Shown here in pieces: positions 46,639 to 56,700 of a stretch of 64,000 nucleotides of DNA. The notes under the pieces are model-generated. The model had not been told where the DNA came from. It was given only the letters and a program-made list of their open reading frames with translations, and ran no database searches. The position numbers and the translations under genes are program-made. Origin of the DNA: Streptomyces mutabilis (GTDB taxonomy: Bacteria; Actinomycetota; Actinomycetes; Streptomycetales; Streptomycetaceae); the NCBI RefSeq assembly GCF_014649815.1, contig NZ_BMTT01000001.1, positions 496,001 to 560,000 of the forward strand, given 5' to 3'. Every line of letters begins with the position of its first letter. The first letter of the stretch is position 1.

Positions 46639-46930
46639 TCAGGGCTTGCGGGCGAGACCGCCGTGCCGGCCGATCGGCTTCGGTGTCCCTTCGCCGTCCG
46701 TGCGCCACAGCGGCACCGACGCCACGCCGGGCTCCACCGGTTCGAGCCCATCGCAGTACGCCTCGATCTGCTCGACCGGCCGCAGGAAGTACGGGACCGC
46801 GCCGGTCTCGTTGTAGCCGGCGCGGGCCGTCTCGTAGGCCGGGTCGGTGCCGCGCGAGCCGTCGCTGACGCACAGGAGGCTGTCCGAGGGCAAACCCGCC
46901 AAGCCGGCCGACCAGGTCGCGGGGCACGGC
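46639..46930 (-). pseudogene. SAM-dependent methyltransferase (DUF574) C-terminal relic
   Basis: Reads PSDSLLCVSDGSRGTDPAYE, then AGYNETGAVPYFLRPVEQIE and GLEPVEPGVASVPLW, to a stop at 46639. This is the C-terminal third of the DUF574 S-adenosylmethionine-dependent methyltransferase family (about 270 aa), which is numerous in Streptomyces. A preceding PRDLVGRL is in another frame near 46900, and the SAM-binding N-terminus is absent. The terminator shared with sodF is intact, so the gene was once functional here. Confidence 0.65.
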
Positions 46931-47080
46931 GTGGCCGGCGACGTCTGTCGATCTCCGTCATGGGGTGGGACTCGCCTCCAGGGCCGGTGTCCGACACATG
47001 GTGCTACGGCGGGCGGGCCCGCGCGGCACAACGGCGGCGCCGACGGGCTCCGCCCGGTACTCGTGGGAGCCGGCGCGGCC

Positions 47081-47719
47081 CTACAGGTTGCTGAAGTCGG
47101 GGCCCTTGGTGCGGGTGCGCTTGATCTCGTAGAAGCCGGGGACGGAGGCGACCGCGAGGGTGCCGTCCCAGAGCTTGGCGGCGTCCTCGCCCTTGGGGGC
47201 GGGGGTGACGACCGGGCCGAAGAAGGCGAGCTGCTCGCCGTCGGCGCCGGGGACGGCGATGACCGGGGTGCCGACCTCCTGGCCGACCTTGTCGATGCCC
47301 TCCTTGTGGGAGGCGCGCAGCTGGGGCTCGTAGGGCGTGTCGTCCCAGTGGTCCATGAGGGACTCGGGCAGGCCGACGTCCTTCAGGGCGGCGGCCACCG
47401 TCTCCTTCTCCGGGCCCTCGCCCTGGTTGTGGAAGCGGGTGCCGAGCGCGGTGTAGAGGTCGCCGAGCACCTCGGCGCCGTGCTGCTCCTGGGCCGCGAT
47501 GACGACGCGGACCGGGCCCCACGCCTTGGTCCGGAGCATCTCGCGGTACTCCTCGGGCAGCTCGTCGATCTTGTCCTCGTTGAGGACGGCGAGGCTCATG
47601 ACGTGCCAGCGGACCTCGATGTCCCGGACCTTCTCCACCTCCAGGACCCAACGGGAGGTCATCCAGGCCCAGGGGCACAGCGGGTCGAACCAGAAGTCGA
47701 CGGGGGTCTTCTTGGACAT
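47081..47719 (-). CDS. DsbA-family mycothiol-dependent nitroreductase-like protein
   Basis: 212 aa from ATG 47719 (MSKKTPVDFWFDPLCPWAWM), with GAGGAG upstream. Thioredoxin fold with inserted helices, close to M. tuberculosis Rv2466c. The active site reads CPWA, so the second cysteine of the CPWC pair is absent, pointing to a monothiol mechanism with mycothiol. There is no signal peptide; the protein is cytoplasmic. It is divergent from the pepN copy at 47865. Confidence 0.85.
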   Translation of the reverse strand: MSKKTPVDFWFDPLCPWAWMTSRWVLEVEKVRDIEVRWHVMSLAVLNEDKIDELPEEYREMLRTKAWGPVRVVIAAQEQHGAEVLGDLYTALGTRFHNQGEGPEKETVAAALKDVGLPESLMDHWDDTPYEPQLRASHKEGIDKVGQEVGTPVIAVPGADGEQLAFFGPVVTPAPKGEDAAKLWDGTLAVASVPGFYEIKRTRTKGPDFSNL

Positions 47720-47864
47720 GTCTCTCCTCAGGAGGCGACGCAACCGAGCTTTTCTCCTGGCAACCGGTCGGCCGCCGTGGCCATTCCCGGCTGCCGCGCG
47801 TCAGGGGCACATGGCAGGATCGGTGCTGTCCGCATGCTGAACACCACCCGAGGGAGTGCCGCCC

Positions 47865-50456
47865 GTGCCCGGTGAGAATCTGTCCCGCGACGAGGCCCGG
47901 GAGCGGGCCGCCCTGCTGTCCGTCGACGGGTACGAGGTGTCCCTCGACGTGCGCTCGGCCACCGGTGAGGCGGAGGGTGAGGGTCCGCGCACCTTCCGTT
48001 CCGTGACCACGATCCGCTTCCGCTGCAACGAGCCCGGCGCGAGCAGCTTCGCCGACCTGATCGCGCCCAGCGTGACCGCGGTGTCCCTCAACGGCCGCGA
48101 CCTCGACCCGAGCGAGGTCTTCGACGGCTCCCGCATCGCGCTGGAGGACCTGGCCGCCGAGAACGAGCTGGTCGTCGACGCCCGGTGCGCGTACTCCCGC
48201 ACCGGGGAGGGCCTGCACCGCTTCGTCGACCCCGAGGACGGCGAGGTCTACCTGTACACCCAGTACGAGCCGGCCGACTCCCGCCGCGTTTTCGCCAACT
48301 TCGAGCAGCCGGACCTCAAGGCGCCCTTCCGTTTCGAGGTGCGGGCACCCGAGGGCTGGACGGTGTGGAGCAACGGCGTCGGCGAACTCACCGACGGTGT
48401 GTGGCGGTTCGCGGAGACCAAGCCGATCTCGACGTACATCACGTGCGTGGTCGCGGGTCCGTACCACTACGTGACGGACTCCTACGAGCGGACCTTCGAG
48501 GACGGCACGCGGCTGGAGATCCCGCTCGGCGCCATGTGCCGCAAGGGGCTCGCCCCGCACTTCGACGCCGACGACGTCTTCCTGGTCACCAAGCAGGGCC
48601 TGGACTTCTTCCACGACCACTTCGACTACCCGTACCCCTTCGGGAAGTACGACCAGGCGTTCGTGCCCGAGTACAACCTCGGCGCGATGGAGAACCCGGG
48701 ACTGGTCACCTTCCGTGAGGAGTTCATCTTCCGGGGGAAGGTGACGCGGGCGTCGTACGAGAGCCGCGCCAACGTCATCCTGCACGAGATGGCGCACATG
48801 TGGTTCGGCGACCTGGTCACCATGGAGTGGTGGGACGACCTGTGGCTGAAGGAGTCCTTCGCGGACTTCATGGGCGCCTTCTCGCTGGTCGGTGCGACCC
48901 GCTTCACCGACGGCTGGATCACCTTCGCCAACCGCCGCAAGGCCTGGGCGTACCGCGCCGACCAGCTCCCGTCCACGCACCCGATCACCGCCGACATCCG
49001 CGACCTCCAGGACGCCAAGCTCAACTTCGACGGCATCACGTACGCCAAGGGCGCCTCGGTGCTCAAGCAGCTGGTGGCGTACGTCGGGCAGGACGCCTTC
49101 CTGGAGGGCGCCCGGCGCTACTTCAAGCGGCACGCGTACGGCAACACCCGGCTCGGTGACCTGCTCTCGGTGCTGGAGGAGACCAGCGGGCGGGACATGG
49201 CGGCCTGGTCGCGCTCCTGGCTGCAGACGGCGGGCGTCAACTCGCTGACCCCGCAGGTGCTGCTGAGCGAGGCGGGCACGGTCGACGAGCTGGCCGTGGT
49301 GCAGGAGGCCGCTGTGATCGCCCCGGCGGAGCACCCCGAGCTGCGTCCGCACCGGGTGGCGGTGGGCCTGTACCGGCGTACGGCCGAGGGCGCCCTGGAA
49401 CGGTACGCGCGTGCCGAGGTGGACGTCGACGGGCCGCGCACGGTGGTGGCGGAGCTGGCCGGTGCCGAGGCGCCCGAGCTGGTCCTCGTCAACGACGACG
49501 ACCTGACGTACTGCAAGACCCGCTTCGACGAGACGTCGCTGGCGACGCTGCGCGAGCACCTGGGCGCGCTGACCGACCCGCTGGCCCGCGCCCTGTGCTG
49601 GTCGGCGCTGTGGAACATGACCCGGGACGCGCTGCTGCCGGCCCGGGACTTCGCCGGCCTGGTGATGCGGTTCGCCGGGCGCGAGTCCGACATCGGCGTC
49701 CTGCAGATGCTGCACGCCTGGGCCGGCTCGGCGCTGACGCACTACGTGGCCCCCGAGTGGCGGGAGGCCGGTGGCCGGCTGCTGGGCGAGGGCGCGCTGC
49801 GCGAGCTGCGGGGCGCGGCGCCGGGCAGCGGGCAGCAGCTCGCGTGGGCGCGGTTCTTCGCGGCGGTCGCCTCCGGGGAGCCGGAGCTGCGGCTGCTGCG
49901 CGGGCTGCTGGAGGGCACGGAGAAGATCGACGGCCTGGATGTGGACCAGGAGCTGCGCTGGGCGTTCCTGGAGCCGCTGGCCGCGCACGGCGAGGCCGAC
50001 GAGAGCCTGCTGGCCGCCGAGCTGGCCCGGGACGACACGGCCTCCGGCAAGCGCCACCAGGTGCGCTGTCTGGCGGCCCGGCCGTCGGCGGCGGTGAAGG
50101 CGCAGGCCTGGGCGCAGGTCGTGGAGTCGGACGCGCTGTCCAACGCCCTGGTGGAGGCGACCATCGCGGGCTTCGCGCAGGCCTCGCAGCGGGAGCTGCT
50201 CGCGCCGTACGCGGAGAAGTACTTCGCGGCGATCGAGCGGGTGTGGGACGAGCGGTCGATCCAGATCGGGATGGACGTGGTGCGGGGGCTGTTCCCGTCG
50301 CTGCGGGACTCCAGGGACACCCTGGAGGCGACGGACGCGTGGCTGTCCGCGCACGAGGGGGCCGCGCCGGCGCTGCGGCGGCTGGTGCTGGAGGCGCGGG
50401 ACGACCTGGCGCGGGCGCTGCGGGGGCAGGCGTGTGACGCGGCGGCCGGCCGCTAG
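47865..50456 (+). CDS. pepN: Aminopeptidase N (M1 family), copy 1
   Basis: 863 aa from GTG 47865, with GAGGGAG 8 nt upstream. M1 motifs: exopeptidase GAMEN (about 272) and zinc site HEMAHMWFGDLV (about 307) with the downstream Glu in KESFADF. An ERAP1-like C-terminal helical domain (about 520-863) completes the enzyme. It removes N-terminal residues from peptides in the cytoplasm. It is similar over its whole length to the second copy at 59963. Confidence 0.95.
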   Translation: MPGENLSRDEARERAALLSVDGYEVSLDVRSATGEAEGEGPRTFRSVTTIRFRCNEPGASSFADLIAPSVTAVSLNGRDLDPSEVFDGSRIALEDLAAENELVVDARCAYSRTGEGLHRFVDPEDGEVYLYTQYEPADSRRVFANFEQPDLKAPFRFEVRAPEGWTVWSNGVGELTDGVWRFAETKPISTYITCVVAGPYHYVTDSYERTFEDGTRLEIPLGAMCRKGLAPHFDADDVFLVTKQGLDFFHDHFDYPYPFGKYDQAFVPEYNLGAMENPGLVTFREEFIFRGKVTRASYESRANVILHEMAHMWFGDLVTMEWWDDLWLKESFADFMGAFSLVGATRFTDGWITFANRRKAWAYRADQLPSTHPITADIRDLQDAKLNFDGITYAKGASVLKQLVAYVGQDAFLEGARRYFKRHAYGNTRLGDLLSVLEETSGRDMAAWSRSWLQTAGVNSLTPQVLLSEAGTVDELAVVQEAAVIAPAEHPELRPHRVAVGLYRRTAEGALERYARAEVDVDGPRTVVAELAGAEAPELVLVNDDDLTYCKTRFDETSLATLREHLGALTDPLARALCWSALWNMTRDALLPARDFAGLVMRFAGRESDIGVLQMLHAWAGSALTHYVAPEWREAGGRLLGEGALRELRGAAPGSGQQLAWARFFAAVASGEPELRLLRGLLEGTEKIDGLDVDQELRWAFLEPLAAHGEADESLLAAELARDDTASGKRHQVRCLAARPSAAVKAQAWAQVVESDALSNALVEATIAGFAQASQRELLAPYAEKYFAAIERVWDERSIQIGMDVVRGLFPSLRDSRDTLEATDAWLSAHEGAAPALRRLVLEARDDLARALRGQACDAAAGR

Positions 50457-50493
50457 CCTTCCGGCCGCCCCCACCTCTGGCCAATGATTCGGC

Positions 50494-50514
50494 ATTCCGT
50501 GATCGTTACGGAAT
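50494..50514. promoter_or_regulatory. Inverted repeat downstream of pepN copy 1
   Basis: Perfect 7-bp arms attccgt / acggaat with a 7-bp centre; the right arm is followed by ttccg, giving partly overlapping symmetry. It may be an operator for the gene at 50669 or part of the pepN 3' region. Confidence 0.3.
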
Positions 50515-50532
50515 TCCGTCAACAGCAGCCGT

Positions 50533-50565
50533 AACCCCTGGCCGCACCTGCGCGGACCAGGGGTT
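50533..50565 (+). terminator. Terminator of pepN copy 1
   Basis: Stem aacccctgg / ccaggggtt extended inward by ccgc / gcgg with a single bulge. Confidence 0.7.
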
Positions 50566-50668
50566 CTCGACATCCGAACACCCGTCCTTGAGGGCGGCCT
50601 TGTCCTGATTCGTCGATGGACTTGTAACAGCGGTTAAGGGAGGGATCGGGCGCGGGAAATTGCCGGTC

Positions 50669-51733
50669 ATGACGCACAACACCCCGCTCTCCCCTCGCCC
50701 CCTGCGCCAGCTGACCGACGGCCGGCGCCGGCTGATGACGACCGCTCAGCTGCGGGCGCACGGTGTCTCCGCCGCCGAGGCCGACGCGCAGTGCCGGCCG
50801 GGCGGACCCTGGCAGCAACTGCTGCCGAACGTCGTCCTGCTCCACCCGGGCCCGCCCACGAGCGACGAGCGCCTGCACGCGGTGCTCCTGTACGCGGCAC
50901 GGGAGCGTTCCGGCGGATCGGGCCCGGGCGTCACCGCGTCCGTGCCGGTCCAGCCGGGCGGTGAGGACGAGCCCGCTGCCCCCTACACGGAGGCGATGGT
51001 CACGGGGCTGGCCGCGCTGACGTTGCACGGCTTCTCCACGACTCCCCCGCTGCCGTCCCTGGAGGTCATCGACGTCCTGGTGCCGAGACTGCGCCGCTTG
51101 CGCACGACGGGCTGGGCACGCGTCGTCCGCACGGCCGCGCTGCCCTCCGCCCAGCTGATCACCGGGGTTCCGGTGGCGCCGGTGGCGCGGGCCCTGGCGG
51201 ACGCCGTGGCGGAGCTGACGGACGCGGGCGTGGTCCGCCGGCTGCTGACGGAGGCGGTACGCGACGGGCACTGCGAACCGGCGGCGGTGGTCCGGGAACT
51301 GAACCGGGCCCGGTTGCTCAGCCGCCCGCACGTGGTGGACGCCGTTGACTCGCTGGTCGCCGAGGGGCGGGCGCTGGCCGAGCAGCGCCTGTACCGGATG
51401 GTGCGCGAGCACGGGCTGCCGGAGCCGCTGTGGAACGTCGACCTGCGCCTGCCCGGCGGACCGCACCTGGGCGGCGTGGACGCCTTCTGGCCCGAGCACT
51501 CGGTGGCACTGGAGCTGGACACCCGCGCCCACCGGCAGCAGGAGGACGAGGCGCTCCGGGCCGAACACGCCCGCAAGCGCGAGCACCTGGAGCGGCTGGG
51601 CGTCACGGTCGTGCACCTGACGCCGCGCAAGGTGCGGGACCGTCCGGAACATCAGGCGGCCGTGGTCCGTACGGCGTTGATGGCGGCCGGGGACAGGGAA
51701 CCCGCCGCGTACGTCGTGGTGCTGCCCCGGTAG
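50669..51733 (+). CDS. AbiEi-like / restriction-endonuclease-fold hypothetical protein
   Basis: 354 aa from ATG 50669. The N-terminal 60 residues (LTDGRRRLMTTAQLRAHGVS) look like the winged helix found in AbiEi-type proteins. The C-terminal part resembles DUF559/Vsr-like PD-(D/E)XK folds: GGVDAFWPEHSVALELDTRA gives an Asp, 13 residues, then Glu-x-Asp, followed by an Arg/Lys/His-rich helix and VTVVHLTPRKV. This is a common solitary Streptomyces gene with no AbiEii-like toxin beside it. Nuclease activity is inferred, not shown. It is convergent with the serine hydrolase. Confidence 0.7.
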   Translation: MTHNTPLSPRPLRQLTDGRRRLMTTAQLRAHGVSAAEADAQCRPGGPWQQLLPNVVLLHPGPPTSDERLHAVLLYAARERSGGSGPGVTASVPVQPGGEDEPAAPYTEAMVTGLAALTLHGFSTTPPLPSLEVIDVLVPRLRRLRTTGWARVVRTAALPSAQLITGVPVAPVARALADAVAELTDAGVVRRLLTEAVRDGHCEPAAVVRELNRARLLSRPHVVDAVDSLVAEGRALAEQRLYRMVREHGLPEPLWNVDLRLPGGPHLGGVDAFWPEHSVALELDTRAHRQQEDEALRAEHARKREHLERLGVTVVHLTPRKVRDRPEHQAAVVRTALMAAGDREPAAYVVVLPR

Positions 51734-51764
51734 TGACGGACCGGGACGACCACGAGGAGGGGAG

Positions 51765-51799
51765 AGGAGGGGCGCCGCCGTGCCGGGGGCGCCCCTCCT
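51765..51799. terminator. Bidirectional terminator, 50669 gene / serine hydrolase
   Basis: Perfect 12-bp arms aggaggggcgcc / ggcgcccctcct with an 11-nt loop, between convergent genes. Confidence 0.85.
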
Positions 51800-51812
51800 G
51801 ACGCTGCGGCGT

Positions 51813-52949
51813 CTACTTCGCGCAGAACTCCGCCTCGGTCACCGCCCCGCTGTCCCCCGCCCAGTCGCCGTTGAAGTTGAAGGCGAGGGCGTGCCGGCCG
51901 TCCCTCGTCGTCACCGCCTCCGACGAGGAGCCGTGAATGCCTCCGGCGTGGCCCCAGACGGTCACCCCGCAGTCGAGTCGCCGCTTGATCAGGCCGAGAC
52001 CGTACTCGACACCCGGCTCCGCGGGGACCGTGGTCGTCATCTCGGCCAGCTGCTCGGCGGGCAGCAGCCTGCCGCGGAACAGGGCCGTGTAGAAGCGGTT
52101 CAGGTCGGCGGAGCTGGAGATCATCTCGCCTGCCGCCCCGGCGATGGACGGGTTGAGCCGCGTGACGTCGTACGTCGGGCCGGTGGCCGCCCCGGCCAGC
52201 TTGGAGTAGGCGCGGCTGCTGGGCCGCGGCAGGGTGGTCCTGGTGCCCGGGACCGACGTGGCCCGGAGCTTCAGCGGCTCGATGACGCGGCGGCGCACCT
52301 CGTCGCCGTACGGGCGCCCGGTGACCTCCTCGATCACCATGCCGGCCAGGACGTAGTTGGTGTTGGAGTACCTCCAGCCGGCGCCCGGGGCGAAGTCCGG
52401 TTCGTGGGTCATGGCGACCGCGACCAGTTCGCGCGGCGTCACCGTGTCGTAGCGGTGCTCGAAGAAGCCGTCCTCGAGGAAGTAGGCGCGGACGAACTCC
52501 TCGTCGGCCGTGTAGTTGTAGACGCCGCTGGTGTGGTTGAGGAGTTGGCGCACAGTGATGCGGCCGCCGTCGTGGCCGTTGCCCTCGACCACGCCCGGCA
52601 GCCACTCGTCCACCGTGTCGTCCAGCGACAGCCTGCCCTCGGCCTCCAGCTGGAGCAGGACGGTGGCGACGAACGTCTTGGTGATGCTGCCGACCCGGTA
52701 ACGGTCCCGCTCCGAACGCGGTTCGCCGGTCCTCAGGTCCCCCGTTCCGACGGCCTCGGACCAGGTCCCGTGGGCGTCCCTGGCGGACGCGGTCACGCCG
52801 GGCACACCGGCGGTGACGGCGGCCTCCATGGCACGGCGGGTCGCGTCGTGGCCGCCGGTGGCGGGCGCCGCCACGGCGGGTCCCGCCACCGCGATCGACA
52901 GTGCCACGGCGGTGGCCGCCATCAGGGTGGTGCGTGCACGTGCGGTCAT
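51813..52949 (-). CDS. Secreted class C beta-lactamase-like serine hydrolase / D,D-carboxypeptidase
   Basis: 378 aa from ATG 52949, after GGGGGAAGAC. The signal peptide (TARARTTLMAATAVALSIAV) ends near AVAAPA. Penicillin-recognising motifs: SxxK in VGSITKTFVAT, YxN in WRYSNTNYVL, and HAGG (the KTG equivalent) in WGHAGGIHG. The class includes D-alanyl-D-alanine carboxypeptidases, esterases and beta-lactamases; the R61-type carboxypeptidase of Streptomyces is the closest named model. A single late Cys pair (RLDCGV, EFCAK) may form a disulfide. Confidence 0.9.
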   Translation of the reverse strand: MTARARTTLMAATAVALSIAVAGPAVAAPATGGHDATRRAMEAAVTAGVPGVTASARDAHGTWSEAVGTGDLRTGEPRSERDRYRVGSITKTFVATVLLQLEAEGRLSLDDTVDEWLPGVVEGNGHDGGRITVRQLLNHTSGVYNYTADEEFVRAYFLEDGFFEHRYDTVTPRELVAVAMTHEPDFAPGAGWRYSNTNYVLAGMVIEEVTGRPYGDEVRRRVIEPLKLRATSVPGTRTTLPRPSSRAYSKLAGAATGPTYDVTRLNPSIAGAAGEMISSSADLNRFYTALFRGRLLPAEQLAEMTTTVPAEPGVEYGLGLIKRRLDCGVTVWGHAGGIHGSSSEAVTTRDGRHALAFNFNGDWAGDSGAVTEAEFCAK

Positions 52950-53049
52950 GTCTTCCCCCATCGTCTGCGTCCTCGGTGTTGCCCGGTCGGTGGGACGGAC
53001 GGGGCGGGCGCCGCGAAGGTTGCGGTGCCCGGGGACGGTTGAGCCGGAT

Positions 53050-53535
53050 TCAGCCCTCTTTCGCCCCGTGGCACCCGGGCCGCCCCGCCGGCGGCCTCTC
53101 CCGCCACAGCCGCAGTCCCGCGTCGACCAGCGGCACCCGGGTCAGCCCGGGCACGGCGTCCAGGTCCTGCCAGGCCGCCAGGTCGGTGGAACCGCCGACT
53201 TCGAACCGCAGGTCGCCGCCGGTGACCCGGGCCTCGTAGACGAGCCGTACGCCGTGGTGGTCCACGGTCCGCCGCAGCAGCCTGCCGGGGCCGAACCGGC
53301 TCGGGCGGGTGCGGCGACTGGAGTCGACCCCGAGCAGGGCGGTGGGCTCGACGCGGTAGCCGGTCTCCTCCTCGACCTCGCGCACGACGGTGTCGTGGGG
53401 GTCCTCGCCGTGTTCCGTGCCGCCGCCCGGCAGCACCCACTCGGGGACCCCGCCGGGGCCGGGGGACCGGGCGAGCAGCACCTGCCCGTCGCGGACGCAT
53501 ACGGCGTAGGCCGCCACCCTCAGTTCTCGCAGCAC
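53050..53535 (-). CDS. Nudix hydrolase
   Basis: 161 aa. The Nudix box is complete: GGTEHGEDPHDTVVREVEEE followed by TGY (about 38-60). It hydrolyses a nucleoside diphosphate linked to an unknown group X. GTG 53535 is the first start; GTG 53517 is an alternative, and neither has a strong ribosome-binding site. It is 100 bp upstream of, and on the same strand as, the serine hydrolase. Confidence 0.9.
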   Translation of the reverse strand: MLRELRVAAYAVCVRDGQVLLARSPGPGGVPEWVLPGGGTEHGEDPHDTVVREVEEETGYRVEPTALLGVDSSRRTRPSRFGPGRLLRRTVDHHGVRLVYEARVTGGDLRFEVGGSTDLAAWQDLDAVPGLTRVPLVDAGLRLWRERPPAGRPGCHGAKEG

Positions 53536-53611
53536 TCCGGGACGTTAACCCGCCCGGCCCGGAGCGCGACACGGCTCACAGGAATGTCACAGCCCGTCCC
53601 TTGTGTACCCG

Positions 53612-53636
53612 ATGGCGTATGGCGGAAGTACGCCAT
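53612..53636. promoter_or_regulatory. Inverted repeat upstream of the subtilase
   Basis: Perfect 8-bp arms atggcgta / tacgccat with a 9-bp centre, about 145 bp before the protease start and 77 bp before the Nudix start. A second, overlapping gtatgg / ccatac pair makes the block doubly palindromic. A candidate operator in a divergent promoter region. Confidence 0.45.
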
Positions 53637-53779
53637 GACTCCATACCGCCCCGGACAACTCTCCCCAAACGGTGAGCCCTTGCGTAAAGCTGAGCGGTCG
53701 TCCGGGATCGGATTCCGGACTGTTGCGGCCAGGACCGATCGGCCCCGGTCGTTCACGCACGTTCCTTTACCTACAAGGG

Positions 53780-56700
53780 ATGCCGATGACCCACACCCCC
53801 CAGCGCGAACCGATACCGGGCGCGAGACGCGCGGCCCGCCTGGCCGTGGCCACGGGCCTCGTCGCCGCGCTCTGCGCCGCCGGGCCGATACCCGTGGCCT
53901 TCGCCGCCGACGGCCCCCAGGCCACCCCGCCCGCCGACGCCTCCGTCAAGTCGGCGCACGACAAGCTCGGTTCGGACGACGCGGACCTGCTCGCCGAGGC
54001 GAAGGCCGACGGTACCGAGACCGTCACCATGATGGTCGCCACCGCCCCCGGCAAGACGGAGCAGGTGGCGAAGGAGCTGGATTCGGTCGACGGCGGCAGC
54101 GTCGGCCGGACCTACGACGAGCTCGGCTACGTCCGCGCCACCGTCCCCACCGGCAAAGCGGACTCGGCCATCGCCGCCGCCACCGAGCTCTCCTCCGTGC
54201 ACGGCATCGACCTGCGCGACGAGATCCCGCTGGACGACCCGACGCCGAGCGCGGACCGGGCGAAGGGCGCCGAGCACCGCGAGGGCCGCTCCTACCCGGC
54301 GCCGGACCGCCGCACCCCCGCCGAGAACCCGTACAACCCCTCCTTCGAGACGGGCGCCGTCGACTTCGTGAAGAAGTACCCGAAGGCGGACGGCCGCGGC
54401 ATCACCATCGGCATCCTCGACTCCGGCGTCGACCTCGGCCACCCGGCGCTGCAGAAGACCACCACCGGCGAGCGCAAGATCGTCGACTGGGTCACCGCGA
54501 CCGACCCGGTCGTCGACGGCGACCGCACCTGGCGCCCGATGACCACCTCCGTCTCCGGGCCCACCTTCACCTACGAGGGGAAGACCTGGGCGGCCCCGGC
54601 GGGCTCCTACCAGGTGAGCACCTTCCTGGAGTCGTACACCACCGGCGGTGACGCGGCCGGCGACGCCAACCGGGACGGTGACACCACCGACTCCTGGGGC
54701 GTGCTGTACGACAAGGCGGCCGGCACGGTCCGCGTCGACCTGAACAACAACAACGACTTCGCCGACGACACCCCCATGAAGCCCTACAAGGACGGCTTCC
54801 AGGTCGGGTACTTCGGCACCGACGACCCGAAGACGGACGTGGCCGAGCGCCAGCCGTTCGTCGTCGAGATCCGCAAGGACGTCGTCCACAACGGGGCCGG
54901 CGCGAAGGCCGACTTCGTCAACATCGGCGTCATCGAGGGCTCGCACGGCACGCACGTGGCCGGCCTCGCCGCCGCCAACGGCCTGTTCGGCGGCCGGATG
55001 GACGGCGCGGCCCCGGGCGCGAAGATCGTCTCGTCGCGCGCCTGCACCTGGAGCGGCGGCTGCACCAACGTCGCGCTCACCGAGGGCATGTTCGACCTCG
55101 TCGTCAACCGCGGCGTCGACATCGTCAACATGTCGATCGGCGGCCTCCCGGCACTCAACGACGGCAACAACGCCCGCGCCGAGCTGTACACGCGGCTCAT
55201 CGACACCTACGGCGTCCAGTTGGTGATCTCCGCGGGCAACTCCGGCCCCGGCGCCAACACCATCGGCGACCCGTCGCTCGCGGACAAGGTGATCTCGGTC
55301 GGCGCGTCCATCTCCCGCGAGACCTGGGCCGCCAACTACGGCTCCGCGGTGAAGAAGAAGTACGCCATGATGCCGTTCTCCTCGCGCGGCCCGCGTGAGG
55401 ACGGCGGCTTCACGCCGACGTTGACCGCGCCCGGCGCGGCGGTCAACACCATCCAGACCTGGGCACCCGGCGCCCCGGTCCCGGAGGCGGGCTACGACCT
55501 GCCCGCCGGCTACGGCATGCTCCAGGGCACCTCGATGGCCTCCCCGCAGGCCGCCGGCGCCTCGGCGCTGCTGCTGTCGGCCGCGAAGCAGGCGGACATC
55601 GAGCTGACCCCGGCGAAGCTGCGCACGGCGCTGACCTCGACCGCCGACCACATCAAGGGCGTGCAGGCGTACGAGGAGGGCGCGGGTCTGATCAACATCC
55701 CCGACGCCTGGCGGTCGATCCGCAAGGGCGCCACCGCCCACGAGTACACCGTCGAGGCGCCGGTCGACACCGCGATCGACCAGTTCCTGGAGAAGCCGGG
55801 CCACGGCACCGGCCTCTACGACCGCGAGGGCGGCCTGAAGGCCGGCGAGCGCAGGACGTACGAGATCACGCTCACCCGCACCTCCGGCGCGGACCGGGCG
55901 ATCCGGCACGAGCTGCACTTCGAGAACAACACCGGCGGCACCTTCCGGATCGTCGGCTCCGACGAGGTGAGGCTGCCGCTGAACGAGCCGGTGACCGTCA
56001 AGGTGCAGGCCGAGCCGCGCTCCGAGGGCATCAAGAGCGCGATCCTCGAGGTCGACGACCCGCGCACCGAGGGCACCGACAAGCTGGTCCTGACCACGGT
56101 CGTGGCCTCGGCCCCGCTGGAGTACGACTTCTCCGCGAAGGACTCCGTGCAGCGCAACAGCACCGAGTCGTACTTCGTGACCGTCCCCGGGGGCGCGAAG
56201 ACGCTCGAGGTGGCGATGAGCGGCCTGAAGGAGGGCAGCCAGACCCGGTTCATCGCCATCCACCCGTACGGCGTCCCGGCCGACAGCACCTCCACGCCGT
56301 ACTGCTACAACAACTACCTCGACGGCAACGGCTGCCGGCCCGACGTGCGCGCGTACGCCGCCCCGCAGCCCGGCGTCTGGGAGATCGAGGTCGAGTCGCG
56401 GCGCACCTCGCCGCTGCTGGACAACCCGTACGAGCTGGACGTCACCGTCCTCGGCGCCACCTTCGACCCGGAGGTCGTGACCGTGCCCGAGGCGAAGGTC
56501 GGCACCCCGGCCGACGCCTCCTGGAAGGTGACGAACCGGTACGGTCCGATCGACGGCAAGCTGGTCGGCGGCCCGCTCGGCTCGGCCGAGACGTCCCGCC
56601 CGACGATCGCGCAGGGTGAGACGAAGAGGTCCACGGTGGAGGTGCCCGAGGGCGCCGAGTCGCTGGACGTGGCCATCGGCGGCGTCTCCGACGCGGCAGC

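Noticed and set aside
47004-50573. A minus-strand open frame of 1,189 codons over the pepN copy 1 region.
   Set aside because: Antisense shadow of a gene with complete M1 peptidase motifs; composition is Arg/Gly/Leu/Val repeats without homology.
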